Under the pieces are notes generated by a model. That model was not told the DNA's origin. It was given only the letters and a program-made list of their open reading frames with translations, and searched no databases. Both the position numbers and the translations under genes were made by a program. Source: Pseudomonadales bacterium (GTDB lineage Bacteria > Pseudomonadota > Gammaproteobacteria > Pseudomonadales > Azotimanducaceae). Taken from it: DNA of 64,000 nt. The stretch spans positions 62,001 through 126,000 of the forward strand of contig JAWKZN010000003.1 in the NCBI GenBank assembly GCA_041395945.1, read 5' to 3'. Every line of letters begins with the position of its first letter. The first letter of the stretch is position 1. Shown piece by piece: positions 16,755 through 25,374 of the stretch.

Positions 16755-17288
16755 TCAGGAGAGGTAGCCGAGACGGAAGCCTTCGGCCACCATGGCGGCA
16801 CGGGTGTTAACGCAAAGTTTACTGCGCATTCGTTCCACATGGGTACGAACGGTTGACTGACTCAGGCCCAGACGCTCCGCCATGACAGGGTTCGTCTCGC
16901 CATTGGCCAGCATCAGAAGGATTTCCTGTTCCCTGGGGCTGAGGGTTCTCCACAGGGCCTTGGCGTCTCTGCCCATCTGCCCCAGCAGACAGATCGCAGC
17001 ACCATCAACGGCAACGCAGGTGAGTTCATGTCGAACTCCGCACACCTTGAACTCGGTGTGCTGGGCTGTGTCCATGCCCCTCGCCAGAAGCTCCATCACA
17101 CAGCCCTTCTCGCAGGGCAGCTGTTCCGCATCAGGCAGGTTTCCGACGACGTCCCAGCAGAATTTTCCGGTGCCCGAACCGAGTAGCGCCCGGGCGGGCC
17201 GGTTCTGGGCAATTACCCGGCCATCTTCACCCGCCACGACCACACAGATCGACTTTTCGAACATCTCTTCTGAGTAGGAACTACGCAT
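16755..17288 (-). CDS. PAS-LuxR transcriptional regulator
   Basis: This 177-residue protein has an N-terminal PAS-like sensor domain (about 1-105) and a C-terminal LuxR/NarL helix-turn-helix (about 110-177) with LSPREQEILLMLANGETN and LGLSQSTVRTHVERMRSKL. The PAS domain contains a CxxxC pair (PCEKGC) and two more Cys (KVCGVRHELTC), which could form a redox-, metal- or NO-sensitive site. There is no receiver domain. It lies immediately upstream of nod on the same strand, making it a candidate local regulator. An imperfect inverted repeat lies upstream of its own start. The ribosome binding site is weak, so the exact start is uncertain. Confidence 0.8.
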   Translation of the reverse strand: MRSSYSEEMFEKSICVVVAGEDGRVIAQNRPARALLGSGTGKFCWDVVGNLPDAEQLPCEKGCVMELLARGMDTAQHTEFKVCGVRHELTCVAVDGAAICLLGQMGRDAKALWRTLSPREQEILLMLANGETNPVMAERLGLSQSTVRTHVERMRSKLCVNTRAAMVAEGFRLGYLS

Positions 17289-17350
17289 AACCGGCCCCGA
17301 GGAACCCTTGTCGGACAGAAACTAGACAGGAGCCCAGCCCAGGTAAATAC

Positions 17351-17385
17351 GTGTTAGTACGTAGTGCATGCGGCCTACGTAACAC
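17351..17385. promoter_or_regulatory. Imperfect inverted repeat upstream of the PAS-LuxR gene
   Basis: GTGTTAGTACGTAG at 17351-17364 faces CTACGTAACAC at 17375-17385, which matches as an inverted repeat if three bases are skipped. It sits 63 bases before the start codon, where an autoregulatory operator could be expected. No protein can be assigned to it from sequence alone. Confidence 0.35.
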
Positions 17386-17496
17386 TACCGAACCAGTTTT
17401 TCCAGAATCGTATTTTCCCGATCCGTCTCGAAAGGTAAGCTATCCACCATGAGTATCCGGCTTCCCGCGTAAACTGCACGGAGGTAAAGCGCATTT

Positions 17497-17541
17497 AAAG
17501 GTACAGCGCACAAAGGTATGGCGCACAAAAGTGCAGCGCAT
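17497..17541 (+). repeat. Three degenerate 15-base tandem repeats over a start codon
   Basis: AAAGGTACAGCGCAC, AAAGGTATGGCGCAC and AAAAGTGCAGCGCAT follow each other directly. The ATG of the MORN-repeat gene lies in the second copy, so the N-terminus reads as an AHK repeat. The only strong Shine-Dalgarno-like sequence (GGAGGT at 17480) is 32 bases before the ATG, which suggests that repeat slippage moved the start away from it. Confidence 0.6.
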
Positions 17542-18480
17542 AAAGAAAGAATGAGCAGTGTTACACGATCATGGTTCAGACGGTTTCGCAGACAGGGGGA
17601 AGAGCAGACTTCTCAGGAAGTTCAGAGTGCCCCCGACAACGGCGCAAAACAGTCTCAGCAGGATGAAACCGGGCATCAGCGCGATGGCCACTGCGAAACG
17701 CACTTCGACAACGGAGCCCTGCAATCGGCTGGCGAGTTGAAGAACGGGCTGATGAACGGTGAGTGGCTACATTACTCGGAATCCGGCCAGGTTACCTTCA
17801 GCGGCCGGTATACCGAGGGTGTGATGGATGGGCCGCAGGAGTGGCGATTCGAAAACGGCGGGATTCGGGAACGGCAAACCTGGGTAGAGGGTTGCAGAAC
17901 CGGCCCCTGGGAACTTTACCACCTGAACGGTCAGCTCAGATTCAGAGGAAGCACCTGCAATGACCGACGCGACGGACCGTTTGAAGTCTACTATCTGAAT
18001 GGTCAGCTTCGCTCCCGGGGTCGTCACAAAAACGATCTGCGTGACGGACCGTATGAATCCTATTTCGAAGACGGCCAGCTGCAATCCAGGGGAACATTCC
18101 TTGCCGGTATGAGGGAAGGATCATGGATCGAATACCAGGAAAACGGCCAACTGGCTTTTGAAGGCACCTATCGAAACGGACAGCTCAACGGCAGTCAGCG
18201 CTACTACCACGAAAACGGTCAGTTAAAAACCTGCGGTGAATATGTCAACGACCGGCGGGAGGGATTGCTGGAAGTGTACCTGCCGAATGGAATTCTGGCT
18301 GCGAAGGAACACTACGAAGAAGGCATCAAGACTGGTCCCTACGAGTCCTTTCACGAGAACGGCCAGTTGAAAATGAAAGGTACTTTCAAAAACGGCGCCC
18401 TCAATGGCCCCTATGCGCTGTACGACGAAGAAGGAACGCTGCTTGAGTCCGGGGCCTACAAAGCCGGTGTGAAGCGATAG
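17518..18480 (+). CDS. MORN_2-repeat (YwqK-like) protein, about 11 repeats
   Basis: This 320-residue protein consists, after about 60 N-terminal residues, of around 11 repeats of 23-24 residues with the pattern GPxExYxxNGQLxxxGxYxxG (for example GPFEVYYLNGQLRSRG). Such repeats form an extended beta-sheet solenoid and are often annotated as YwqK-family antitoxin, a label with little functional meaning. There is no signal peptide, so it is probably cytoplasmic. A second MORN protein follows 38 bases later on the same strand. An alternative start is the Met at 17551, and its function in this context is unknown. Confidence 0.8.
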   Translation: MAHKSAAHKERMSSVTRSWFRRFRRQGEEQTSQEVQSAPDNGAKQSQQDETGHQRDGHCETHFDNGALQSAGELKNGLMNGEWLHYSESGQVTFSGRYTEGVMDGPQEWRFENGGIRERQTWVEGCRTGPWELYHLNGQLRFRGSTCNDRRDGPFEVYYLNGQLRSRGRHKNDLRDGPYESYFEDGQLQSRGTFLAGMREGSWIEYQENGQLAFEGTYRNGQLNGSQRYYHENGQLKTCGEYVNDRREGLLEVYLPNGILAAKEHYEEGIKTGPYESFHENGQLKMKGTFKNGALNGPYALYDEEGTLLESGAYKAGVKR

Positions 18481-18518
18481 GAACAGACTACGGCGGGATA
18501 GATGGTGGAAAGCGATCG

Positions 18519-19154
18519 ATGAGACCTTTCTTCAGTAACGTGAGAGACAAACTGGACGCGCTGCTGCGTCGTCTGAGCCTGCTGCCTGAAGGACCTTCCT
18601 GGGAATGGGGCCAGCAGATCGGTCAGAAATACAGCAATGGCAACCTTAAGAACGGAAGAAAGGACGGACCCTGGGAAATCTATTACGCCAACGGTCAACT
18701 CGAATTCAGCGGGACTTACAAGGACGGTAAACGTCATGGCAGCTGGGAGACGTTCTACACAAACGGTCAGCTGAAAGTCAAAGGGACCTCCATAAACGGT
18801 GTCCCCCACGGACTTTTCAAGAGGTACTACTACAACGGTCAGCTGAACGAAAAGCTGATGTATCGACAGGGAGAACTGGAAGGGCCCTTCGAAACCTACT
18901 ACGAGAATGGTCGAGTGCAGGAGCAGGGATTCTATCGGGATCTCAAACTCAGTGGCCCGTTCCGAGCTTACTATTCAAACGGTCAGTTGATGAGAGCCGG
19001 TAACTACAGCGATGGCCACAGAAACGGTGAGTGGATTTTCTACTACGAAAACGGCCAGATCGGCAAATCAGGCTGCTATCGGGATGGTACTCAGGTTGGT
19101 GCCTGGGAATACTACGACGAGCAGGGTCAGCGGACAAAACCTCACATCTTCTGA
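18519..19154 (+). CDS. MORN_2-repeat (YwqK-like) protein, about 8 repeats
   Basis: This 211-residue protein has a short N-terminal region (MRPFFSNVRDKLDALLRRLS) followed by about eight MORN_2 repeats, for example DGPWEIYYANGQLEFSG. It is clearly paralogous to the preceding protein and probably arose by tandem duplication followed by repeat loss or gain. The two genes lie on the plus strand between the Nod regulator and the ferredoxin operon. No partner toxin gene is visible nearby. Confidence 0.8.
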   Translation: MRPFFSNVRDKLDALLRRLSLLPEGPSWEWGQQIGQKYSNGNLKNGRKDGPWEIYYANGQLEFSGTYKDGKRHGSWETFYTNGQLKVKGTSINGVPHGLFKRYYYNGQLNEKLMYRQGELEGPFETYYENGRVQEQGFYRDLKLSGPFRAYYSNGQLMRAGNYSDGHRNGEWIFYYENGQIGKSGCYRDGTQVGAWEYYDEQGQRTKPHIF

Positions 19155-19209
19155 GACCCGGATTTTCCCGCAAAAATCCACCAGCCGCCGGGCTGGTGTT
19201 CAGAAAACC

Positions 19210-19536
19210 TCAAGGCTTCTCCAGCAGTTTCAGTTTATCCGGAACGCCGTCCCACTCCTCGCTGTCCGGGGCAGGTGGGCGTCTTTTCGTGATTAGCGGC
19301 CAGATTGCAGACAGCTGCGCATTCAATCTGATGAACGCGCGCTGATCGGGTGGCACGTTGCGGTCTTCGCGGATGGCATCTACCGGACAGTTCGGGGGAC
19401 AGATCGCGCAATCGATACAGCGATCGGGATCTATCACCAGGAAGTTTGGCCCTTCGTGAAAGCAGTTGGCCGGGCAGACTTCCGCGCAATGCGCATGTTT
19501 ACAGTTAATACAGTTTTCAGTAACAACAAATGCCAT
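19210..19536 (-). CDS. fdxA: 7Fe ferredoxin, FdxA type
   Basis: This 108-residue ferredoxin has nine cysteines: C9, C12, C17, C21 and C25 in the first cluster region and C40, C43, C46 and C50 in CIDCAICPPNCP. That pattern matches FdxA proteins with one [3Fe-4S] and one [4Fe-4S] cluster, as does the C-terminal region with EEWDGVPDKLKLLE. I chose the Met at 19536, giving the usual family length, over a start four codons earlier. It is the last gene of a minus-strand run with cytochrome b561. It could supply electrons to the nearby diiron or flavin oxygenases. Confidence 0.9.
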   Translation of the reverse strand: MAFVVTENCINCKHAHCAEVCPANCFHEGPNFLVIDPDRCIDCAICPPNCPVDAIREDRNVPPDQRAFIRLNAQLSAIWPLITKRRPPAPDSEEWDGVPDKLKLLEKP

Positions 19537-19598
19537 TTTCGTTCTCAACAGAGCTCAACGTCCGTGATCATCCTGGTACTTCCACCAGGTGACTCCGC

Positions 19599-19901
19599 TT
19601 ACTCGATCAATCTCCGGGATTCCCGGATTCCGGCAAATTTCCAGCCATCGCCTGAATTCTCATACACCCAGATATCTTCATAGGTGCCGATACCTTCAGA
19701 CGTACGGTAACGGATGTGACAGTTCACATGGTTCAGCGAATTCTCGGGAGTATCCGCTCCAGCTCCGGAAAACAGAATTTCATAGTCCGGGTGCTTTTCG
19801 AGAAAATCAACGCGAAGCCTGTTGCTGCAAGGATCGTTGAGAAAAATGTAAAGAAGAACCAGACCGAAGACTAGCACCAGACCAACGTAATATTTAGCCA
19901 T
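19599..19901 (-). CDS. Small membrane-anchored protein of unknown function
   Basis: This 100-residue protein has an N-terminal signal anchor (YYVGLVLVFGLVLLYIF) and a soluble domain with two Cys (DPCSNRL and VNCHIRY). A good site (GAGGAAAT) precedes the ATG. It lies between cytochrome b561 and fdxA in the same orientation, so it probably belongs to that operon. The family is not recognised. Confidence 0.6.
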   Translation of the reverse strand: MAKYYVGLVLVFGLVLLYIFLNDPCSNRLRVDFLEKHPDYEILFSGAGADTPENSLNHVNCHIRYRTSEGIGTYEDIWVYENSGDGWKFAGIRESRRLIE

Positions 19902-19928
19902 TGCCGATTTCCTCAGTTGCTGTCCGGG

Positions 19929-20417
19929 TTATGTGAAAATTTTCTTATAGCGCTCCATACCGTGGGCAATGATCATGACTATCAGCACTACAGCAATAGC
20001 GATATGAATATTAAGCAGCAATTCCCGCTTCACCGAATCCGCGGAAGCCAGGGTCGAAAAATCGATGAATCCAAACGCCAGCACCGGGTAATCAATATAG
20101 ACTGCCTGCAGAACGCCAACTAAAACCTGCACAAGAACCAGAGGATAAAATATCCACTGGAGCAGCATGGAAGGTCTCTTGTACCACCCAGGCGGGGTGT
20201 ACAGGTTCCTGCTTCTGCGCCACCACCAGCGAAACAGCATCAGGAAGAATACGGTCACTCCCACTCCCGAATGAATCATGACCAGAACTTCCTTGATGTC
20301 CTGAGAAAAGCTACCGAGTTTCCATGCGGATAGAAGATTAAATCCGATCAGGAAGACTGCGATCCAGTGCAGGACCTTAGCCACGCTGTAATGGAATTTT
20401 CTTTTATTCTGGTTCAC
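19929..20417 (-). CDS. Cytochrome b561-family membrane protein
   Basis: This 162-residue four-helix protein has heme-ligand candidates in VLHWIAVFLIGFN, VMIHSGVGV and the last helix (NIHIAIAVV, MIIAHGMERYKK). That spacing fits the bacterial b561 (CybB-like) family, which binds two hemes b and moves electrons between quinol and acceptors in the membrane. The GTG start has GGAG six bases upstream. A perfect FNR-type box lies about 140 bases upstream. The gene heads a run with a small anchored protein and FdxA. Confidence 0.82.
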   Translation of the reverse strand: MNQNKRKFHYSVAKVLHWIAVFLIGFNLLSAWKLGSFSQDIKEVLVMIHSGVGVTVFFLMLFRWWWRRSRNLYTPPGWYKRPSMLLQWIFYPLVLVQVLVGVLQAVYIDYPVLAFGFIDFSTLASADSVKRELLLNIHIAIAVVLIVMIIAHGMERYKKIFT

Positions 20418-20552
20418 CGGCTTCTCCGATATGTCTTGTCATTCTTTACGATGGTTCTGATCCATCGTCACGCGTGTCTGTGTCTGAGCCACGTCGCTAC
20501 GACACCAACTGCGGACATGGGTTGAAGCTATGATGGAAGCAGGCTGATCAGG

Positions 20553-20566
20553 TTGATTCTGATCAA
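20553..20566. promoter_or_regulatory. Perfect FNR/DNR-type box (TTGAT-TCTG-ATCAA)
   Basis: All ten consensus positions match. It lies 136 bases upstream of the cytochrome b561 start and 156 bases beyond the diiron gene stop, so it most likely drives the b561-fdxA run. Confidence 0.68.
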
Positions 20567-20721
20567 TTGCTTAGAACATCCAGCGGCTTCTGAACTGTGG
20601 GATCCACGAATTGCGGAACAGGGATCGCAGAGTCGGCATTGCCAAGTACCAGCTTGCTGAGCGAGTTGCTGAGGATACGTGGTGGTCCCACGCAGTCGCA
20701 AGATGAGGAGGATAAGGCAGG

Positions 20722-20751
20722 AAAAAGCCACGCTACCCGAAGGTAGCGTGG
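20722..20751 (-). terminator. Intrinsic terminator of the diiron gene
   Basis: Perfect 10-base arms (CCACGCTACC and its complement) enclose a TTCG tetraloop on the minus strand and are followed there by five T. It begins 28 bases after the stop of the diiron gene. This is the clearest intrinsic terminator in the window. Confidence 0.9.
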
Positions 20752-20778
20752 AAAGTTGGAAAACGTTCAACTCATAGA

Positions 20779-21762
20779 TCAGGCAGCTTTCGCCGGCCCC
20801 ATGAAACCTGCCTCGATGTATTTGGGCTTCATTCGCTCGGTAATCAGCCCGACTCTCTGCAGGTTAGGTATCACATAGCTCTGGAACAACGGCTGTTGTT
20901 CAGTCTTGGGTGGCGGAGCCACCTTGAACTCTTCCTGCAGCGCGGTCATTACTTCTTTTGGATCAAGACCGGCGTCAACCAGCGGCTGATCGAAGCTGAT
21001 CGCCTGCCCGGGCAGGCGTGCATCGCCACGGTTGCCAACCAGAATGTTCAAAGCGGCGAGTGCGAAATCCTCGAGAGCAGCCCGTTCTTCTTCCGGCATG
21101 TTCGGAATTTCGTGTTGCAGAGAAATGATGCCGAATGACACGTGACGGGCCTCGTCCCGGGCAGTCAGCGTCACGATGTCCTTCAGGAGAGGATCATCCG
21201 CGGTAACCAGCATGTTCTTGAAAGAGCCCATTGCCAGAGATTCGACCATGATCTGCATGCCAACGCATTTCTGCTGCCATGTTTTTGCTTCAAGAATGGC
21301 ATCGAGTACGTTTTTCAGTCCGTCGGTAATGCCATAGTGCTTATTCAGCTTTTTCAGGTATTTATGGAAAACCTCCACATGTCGAGCCTCGTCCATCACC
21401 TGCGTGGCGGCATACAGTTTCCCTTCTATGTCAGGGACATTGTCCACGAGCTCCCCACAACACAGTAAGGCGCCCTGCTCGCCATGCAGGAACTGAGACA
21501 GGGTGAATGCCGCCTGATTCGCCATGACCTCGCGTTGAGTATTCTTGCTGAGACGCGTGAAGAATTTGGATCGACCGAGTGGGTTTTCACTTCTCGCAAG
21601 AATGTCACTGTCGTCCTTTATCTCGCGGTCCCAGTTGATGTCCTTGGACACGTTCCACTGATTTGTTTTCGCGAGTTCATACAGATTTTCGAGTTCCGGG
21701 TCGTTGGACTCGTATTCGAAGCGCCACTGAGTCGGGCAGGTATTTTCAACTACTAGTTTCAT
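20779..21762 (-). CDS. Ferritin-like diiron protein, probable oxygenase (paralogue 1)
   Basis: This 327-residue protein has a complete four-helix diiron-carboxylate site: Glu95 (HGEQG), Glu125 and His128 (DEARH), Glu174 (VESLAMG), and Glu204 and His207 (RDEARH). Both Glu-to-ExxH spacings are 30 residues, as in diiron oxygenases of the R2/AurF/monooxygenase type. The N-terminal NQWNVSKDINWD resembles R2-like proteins. The start at 21762 has GGAG six bases upstream; a start five codons earlier has none. Such enzymes use O2, but the substrate is unknown. It is monocistronic, with a perfect FNR-type box upstream and an intrinsic terminator downstream. It is closest to the protein at 40178. Confidence 0.82.
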   Translation of the reverse strand: MKLVVENTCPTQWRFEYESNDPELENLYELAKTNQWNVSKDINWDREIKDDSDILARSENPLGRSKFFTRLSKNTQREVMANQAAFTLSQFLHGEQGALLCCGELVDNVPDIEGKLYAATQVMDEARHVEVFHKYLKKLNKHYGITDGLKNVLDAILEAKTWQQKCVGMQIMVESLAMGSFKNMLVTADDPLLKDIVTLTARDEARHVSFGIISLQHEIPNMPEEERAALEDFALAALNILVGNRGDARLPGQAISFDQPLVDAGLDPKEVMTALQEEFKVAPPPKTEQQPLFQSYVIPNLQRVGLITERMKPKYIEAGFMGPAKAA

Positions 21763-21837
21763 AGGATACTCCGGCACTTGGTTTGGATAGAAACTACAGA
21801 ATCATGGGCATTAAGCAGTAGGCAGTCGGCGATACCT

Positions 21838-21851
21838 TTGATCAGGATCAA
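21838..21851. promoter_or_regulatory. Perfect FNR/DNR-type box upstream of diiron gene 1 (TTGAT-CAGG-ATCAA)
   Basis: All ten positions match. Its centre is about 83 bases upstream of the chosen start codon, compatible with an activator site near -40 and a leader of about 40 bases. Nothing else divergent lies near except the tRNA gene. Confidence 0.72.
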
Positions 21852-22001
21852 AGGAAAGTATCACTTCTGATGGGTGCCGCCAGGTTTCAGCCCCTTCAAC
21901 CAGCGATGTGACAGGTGCAACCTTTGAATGGGATTGTCGTCTGCAGGCTTTCTATTTTATGCTCACGTACCTGCTGCTGTTCGGAAAGCGCAGTTCTTTT
22001 C

Positions 22002-22077
<76 letters not shown>

Positions 22078-22189
22078 ACAGCCTGTGACCTGCTGCCACC
22101 ATGCACCCGCGCCTGGAAGGTCCTTTCATTTCGGCGAATCCCCGACCGCAGACCGATCCATCAGCAAAGGAGACTTTTGCGGCAGGCTG

Positions 22190-23680
22190 CTAGCCTGCGC
22201 TGACCGGTACCGTGCTGTCGGCCAGGTCTGAATCGGTATGCGGCCGAAGCGTCGGCTTATTCGCCGTACGTCGTGCGATCAGCTGTTCTACGATGCGCGC
22301 GTGCTTCGCTTTGTCCAGCCCGTATGCCCAGAACGCCCAGGTTGACCAGATCAGTATGAGAGCTACGGAGCTGTACATGATTCCAAAATCGAACTGGATA
22401 TCTTCGGATAGAAGTTCCGGTTTGGAATTCACTGGAAAGCTTATGAGATCCAGACACAGCCCAGCGACCAGGTTGCCCAGCGCCGACGTACATTTCAGTG
22501 AGAAGTTGAAGGACCCGAAGTAAACGCCCTCCTGTCGTGTACCGTGATTCAGTTCGTGTTCGTCCGCAATGTCACCCATCATCGATGCGACAGTAACGCT
22601 CGATTGAATCACTGCCATGGTGGACAGGGTGGAGAGAACAACCAGAATGGGCACCAGTATGTCGGGATCGTGGGGCATCAGACCAGCCATCTCCAGTACT
22701 ACGGGGAGTACATTGCACGCGGCAGAGCCAAGGCATCCGAGAATTACGGTCCACTTCTTGTCGAGCAGACGATTGAGGAGGGGTGTAAATGGCAATCCCA
22801 GCACACCGCCGACAATCGCTCCGTATTGCCAGTACTGAATACCCTCGGTATCAAGTTGCCAGAAGAAGGTCTTAAGGTGCATCGACAGCGCGCTGTGGGT
22901 TCCGGCGTAGACGAAGAACAGCAGCGTACTGATGAACAGCGTGCTGAATGACGGATTCTGCAGCGCCTGGTAGAGATCCGTGTACACACGTTTCAGGCTG
23001 AATGGTTGCGGTTGCTGATTCGAACCTGCGAGGTTTTTCACCCAGGACCTGGTGCCCCACCAGCACCCCAGCATCATCACCATCATGATGAAAGAGCTGA
23101 GCAGAGCGTATTTGAAGTACGGCTCCCTGGACAGCTGTGGGGTCGGATCATCTGGTGTCTGTACAAAGAAGAAGTTCCAGGCAATAGCGACCACCAGCAG
23201 CGATGCGCAAAGACCGAATGCCGTTCGAACGACAACTATGCGTGTGCGTTCTTCATAGTCCTGACTCAATTCCGCACCGAGGGAGAGGTAAGGTACATGG
23301 AAGAACGTCAGCGCAGTCCTGACCAGAACGCTGAAGACCGTGAACCATAGAAAAAGCTGAAATTCCGACAGTCCAGCGGGAGGCATGAAGAGAAAGTAGA
23401 ACGTAATACCCAGCGGCAGTATCGAGGCTAGCATGAACGGATGCCGGCGCCCCGAGCGTGATTGAAAGCCATCGGACCATGAACCTACCGCCGGATCGGA
23501 GATCGCATCCGCGAGTATCGCGATAAAAACAGCCAAACCCGCGTACGTGCCCGATAACCCGAGTACCTGGTTGTAGTAGAGCAGCAGCAGTGTTCCGAAA
23601 CCGAAATTCTTGATCGACTCAGCTGCCTGCCCCAGTCCAAACATGAGTTTGATGGATTTCGGTACCGGAAGAGTAGTCAT
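22190..23680 (-). CDS. GPH/MFS-family transporter (MelB-like), 12 helices
   Basis: This 496-residue permease resembles the glycoside-pentoside-hexuronide:cation symporter family. Evidence is the segment AILADAISDPAVGSWSD near helix 2 and the sequence RSGRRHPFMLASILPLG that follows. Some members of this family move lipids or steroids rather than sugars. The ATG has GAGG upstream. It follows the FAD oxidoreductase gene by 24 bases, so the two are probably co-transcribed and the transporter may take up that enzyme's substrate. Confidence 0.82.
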   Translation of the reverse strand: MTTLPVPKSIKLMFGLGQAAESIKNFGFGTLLLLYYNQVLGLSGTYAGLAVFIAILADAISDPAVGSWSDGFQSRSGRRHPFMLASILPLGITFYFLFMPPAGLSEFQLFLWFTVFSVLVRTALTFFHVPYLSLGAELSQDYEERTRIVVVRTAFGLCASLLVVAIAWNFFFVQTPDDPTPQLSREPYFKYALLSSFIMMVMMLGCWWGTRSWVKNLAGSNQQPQPFSLKRVYTDLYQALQNPSFSTLFISTLLFFVYAGTHSALSMHLKTFFWQLDTEGIQYWQYGAIVGGVLGLPFTPLLNRLLDKKWTVILGCLGSAACNVLPVVLEMAGLMPHDPDILVPILVVLSTLSTMAVIQSSVTVASMMGDIADEHELNHGTRQEGVYFGSFNFSLKCTSALGNLVAGLCLDLISFPVNSKPELLSEDIQFDFGIMYSSVALILIWSTWAFWAYGLDKAKHARIVEQLIARRTANKPTLRPHTDSDLADSTVPVSAG

Positions 23681-23704
23681 ACCGTGACCTCGTTCGATGA
23701 CGAA

Positions 23705-25189
23705 TCAGGCGGAATTCAGCAGTGCCAGCATTTCCTCGCGCGATGGTCCGCGGACCACAGGCTCTCGCTCGCTTCTCGAGTTGTAGTACGACATGATTTT
23801 CATCATCACATCTCCTTCCCGCGTAATGTCACGTGGCGCGTCGAGCATGTGTACTATTCGGGAAAAAGTTCGCATCAGACCGAGATCTTCACGGATAGCC
23901 GGAGCGAGTCCCTGACGCAGTACGTCGCGAGCGTATGCCTTGGGGTCTATGGATCCATCTTTACGCTCGGGACGGTAAGGATCCTCTCCGTTTCGCAGGG
24001 CCAGATTGATATCTATTGCGTCTTCGTCCTGCCGCATCTGCATAGCCAGCCAGGGCGCCATTTCCCGCTCTATGGTCTCTTCGAATTCGAGCACGAGTCT
24101 TTCCGGCTCTGCAGCATGCTGTTCCAGCAGTTCGGCCAACGCGTACGCGGCAATCCACGCAAGGCTGCAGCCGCGACCGGTGAGCGGATTTGCGTGTACC
24201 AGGGCATCTCCGAGCGGTATCAGGCCCAACGCCAGCGGCCTGCCGTGCTCAACGAAGTGACGTCGCGTGTTCCAGAGATCTGCCATACCGTTCACCTCGC
24301 TGATCGGCATGGCAATATCCGGACGTACCCATTCCCAGACTGAGGGTAACGCGCGGCTCACTTTTTCAAATCCTTCAATACGCAGTATCGCTCTGAAGGG
24401 ATCGTCATCCGGCGCTGCCGCCAGTGTGACCGAAAAGGTCCTCCCATCGCCTGGAAATACCCCGAATTTCACATATCCAAGGTCGCCTCCGATGATCCCA
24501 TCATTGTTCGGGCGTTCGACGCCGTCTCTGAGTCGGTAGAAGCGCGAAGCGTAAAAGATGCCGCAAGGTTGGACTTCCTGCCGCATACGCGCAATGCCGA
24601 GGCGCTCGAGCCAGTCAGACAGCCTGGATCGTCGCCCACTGGCATCGATGACACGGTCTGCGGCCAGTATCGTGGTTCGGCCGGAGTCGGCGCTGATTTC
24701 AACGCCGGTGATTCTGGGGATACCGGACGCGCCGGTCGGTTCAGCGACCAGTCCGGTCACCTGGGTGCCGTTGCGAATTTCGACAAGACCTGTTTCGAGC
24801 ACGTGTTTGCGCAGCACCCATTCGAAGGTTACGCGCCGGCAGGCAAGCAGTACGATGTCATCGTCTGCTGGCTCAAAGATCGGGGCGTCGAAATACTGTC
24901 TGGCCTGCTCACGAAAGGTCAGCTGCTCCGCACCGGCAGCGAGCAGAGCACTAAGCAGGGCAGGCTCCCGATCCCGGATCAGATTGTGCATTCGCCCCAG
25001 GAACGCATGTGATTGCAGCACCTGTGGCGCGCCTCTACGCTGCCAGCCGTCGAAGGCGGCTTCAGGTGCAGGCGGCAATGGCATGGATTCCTTTTCCAGT
25101 ACCGTGACGTTGCGTCCGTTACGTGCCAGCGCCAGAGCTGTTACGAGACCGCTTATGGAGCCACCGATGACGATCGTATGATCCTGCAC
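23705..25189 (-). CDS. FAD-dependent monooxygenase/oxidoreductase
   Basis: This 494-residue flavoprotein has an N-terminal Rossmann motif (IVIGGSISGLVTALALARNG) and the second FAD motif around GDALVHANPLTGRGCSLAW. The layout is that of group A flavin monooxygenases and squalene-epoxidase- or halogenase-like enzymes, not of simple dehydrogenases. The start is GTG at 25189. An FNR-type box is centred about 88 bases upstream. The gene is followed by a transporter gene and preceded by an acyl-CoA dehydrogenase gene, which suggests catabolism of a lipophilic carboxylic compound. It would need O2 if it is a monooxygenase. Confidence 0.75.
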   Translation of the reverse strand: MQDHTIVIGGSISGLVTALALARNGRNVTVLEKESMPLPPAPEAAFDGWQRRGAPQVLQSHAFLGRMHNLIRDREPALLSALLAAGAEQLTFREQARQYFDAPIFEPADDDIVLLACRRVTFEWVLRKHVLETGLVEIRNGTQVTGLVAEPTGASGIPRITGVEISADSGRTTILAADRVIDASGRRSRLSDWLERLGIARMRQEVQPCGIFYASRFYRLRDGVERPNNDGIIGGDLGYVKFGVFPGDGRTFSVTLAAAPDDDPFRAILRIEGFEKVSRALPSVWEWVRPDIAMPISEVNGMADLWNTRRHFVEHGRPLALGLIPLGDALVHANPLTGRGCSLAWIAAYALAELLEQHAAEPERLVLEFEETIEREMAPWLAMQMRQDEDAIDINLALRNGEDPYRPERKDGSIDPKAYARDVLRQGLAPAIREDLGLMRTFSRIVHMLDAPRDITREGDVMMKIMSYYNSRSEREPVVRGPSREEMLALLNSA

Positions 25190-25269
25190 GCACCCTACTC
25201 ACTGAATCGCCGGGTGGCTGAGCTTACGTCAAAAGAAAAAGCGGCAGCGATGCCGCATCCTTCATCAAA

Positions 25270-25283
25270 TTGATCCGGGTCAA
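25270..25283. promoter_or_regulatory. FNR/DNR-type box upstream of the FAD oxidoreductase (TTGAT-CCGG-GTCAA), 9 of 10
   Basis: One mismatch (G for A) in the right half. It lies between the acyl-CoA dehydrogenase stop and the FAD oxidoreductase start, at the same distance from the start codon as the boxes at 21838 and 26660. Confidence 0.58.
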
Positions 25284-25374
25284 GAACTCAGGCGGTTTCG
25301 GCAGCTAAGACAGCAGCCGTGCGAAAAGGGCAATGCTGCAGCGCTTCATCCGGACTCGAGATCCGGCTCGGCAA

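Noticed and set aside
22182..22198. GCAGGC/GCCTGC hairpin at the transporter stop codon
   Set aside because: Short stem over the stop with no U tract on either strand; not distinguishable from chance.
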